Shown one piece after another: positions 5,316 through 5,394 of a stretch of 5,394 nt of DNA (positions within the stretch are counted from its first letter, which is position 1; the number at the start of each line of letters is the position of its first letter). The notes beneath the pieces were generated by a model. The model was not told the origin of the DNA, ran no database searches, and was given only the letters and a program-made list of their open reading frames with translations. Where the stretch lies: contig DQEK01000356.1 in the NCBI GenBank assembly GCA_003533545.1, positions 4,247 through 9,640 of the forward strand. The letters run 5' to 3'. The stretch comes from Acidobacteriota bacterium (GTDB taxonomy: Bacteria > Acidobacteriota > Vicinamibacteria > Vicinamibacterales > UBA8438). A program made the translations under genes and the position numbers.

Positions 5316-5394
5316 GAACCCTGCCGCCGGTGCACGCCAGATTCGCGTTAGGCTTAGGGGTTGTGCGTAAACCGTTGATCCGCGCCAGCCTCGT
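5316..5394. other. Downstream edge, no assigned gene
   Basis: These 79 bp follow the DUF169 gene. No terminator-like hairpin with a T run is visible. On the minus strand the last 41 bases (5394 to 5354) read as about 12 open codons ending in TAA. This could be the tail of a convergent gene entering from the right, but it is too short to judge. Confidence 0.3.

Noticed and set aside
5354..5394. Tail of a convergent minus-strand gene at the right edge
   Set aside because: Only about 12 codons are visible before TAA, too few to support a gene call.

Overview
This is a 5.4 kb, GC-rich window with four complete protein genes and one possible leader mini-ORF. Three of the four proteins carry export signals and one looks cytoplasmic. 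The high GC, the 'DWPEWRG' type beta-propeller protein, and the exported protein with 'GHPDLQGVW' and 'GDSRGRWEGD' motifs all resemble families that are heavily expanded in Acidobacteriota (Vicinamibacteria-like) and related environmental bacteria. That assignment is inference: there is no rRNA or marker gene here.

Layout. Positions 27-1391 (+) encode an exported PQQ-like (BamB-like) beta-propeller protein. After a 141-bp gap comes 1533-3338 (+), a Tat-exported protein with a linalool dehydratase/isomerase (LDI) type domain, a beta-rich C-terminal extension and a cysteine-rich C-terminus. A 16-codon mini-ORF with its own strong Shine-Dalgarno site (1474-1524) ends on the ribosome binding site of the LDI gene and looks like a translational-coupling leader. 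Convergent to it, 3414-4406 (-) encodes a Sec-exported protein of unknown function. Divergent from that gene, 4569-5315 (+) encodes a DUF169-family cytoplasmic protein. The 162-bp divergent spacer holds two perfect inverted repeats. One flanks a TACAAT box and the other sits just upstream of an extended -10 box, so both are candidate operators.

How the parts may work together. The propeller and LDI genes are co-oriented and both products leave the cytoplasm, so they may be co-expressed and act together in the periplasm or at the cell surface on an alcohol or alkene substrate. This is inference. The most interesting item is the LDI-family protein. It keeps the two active-site cysteines of LinD with identical spacing and identical flanking residues, but by my from-memory alignment it lacks several other LinD catalytic residues. 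It therefore probably catalyses a different, undescribed reaction. No RNA genes, CRISPR arrays, insertion sequences or convincing rho-independent terminators were seen.
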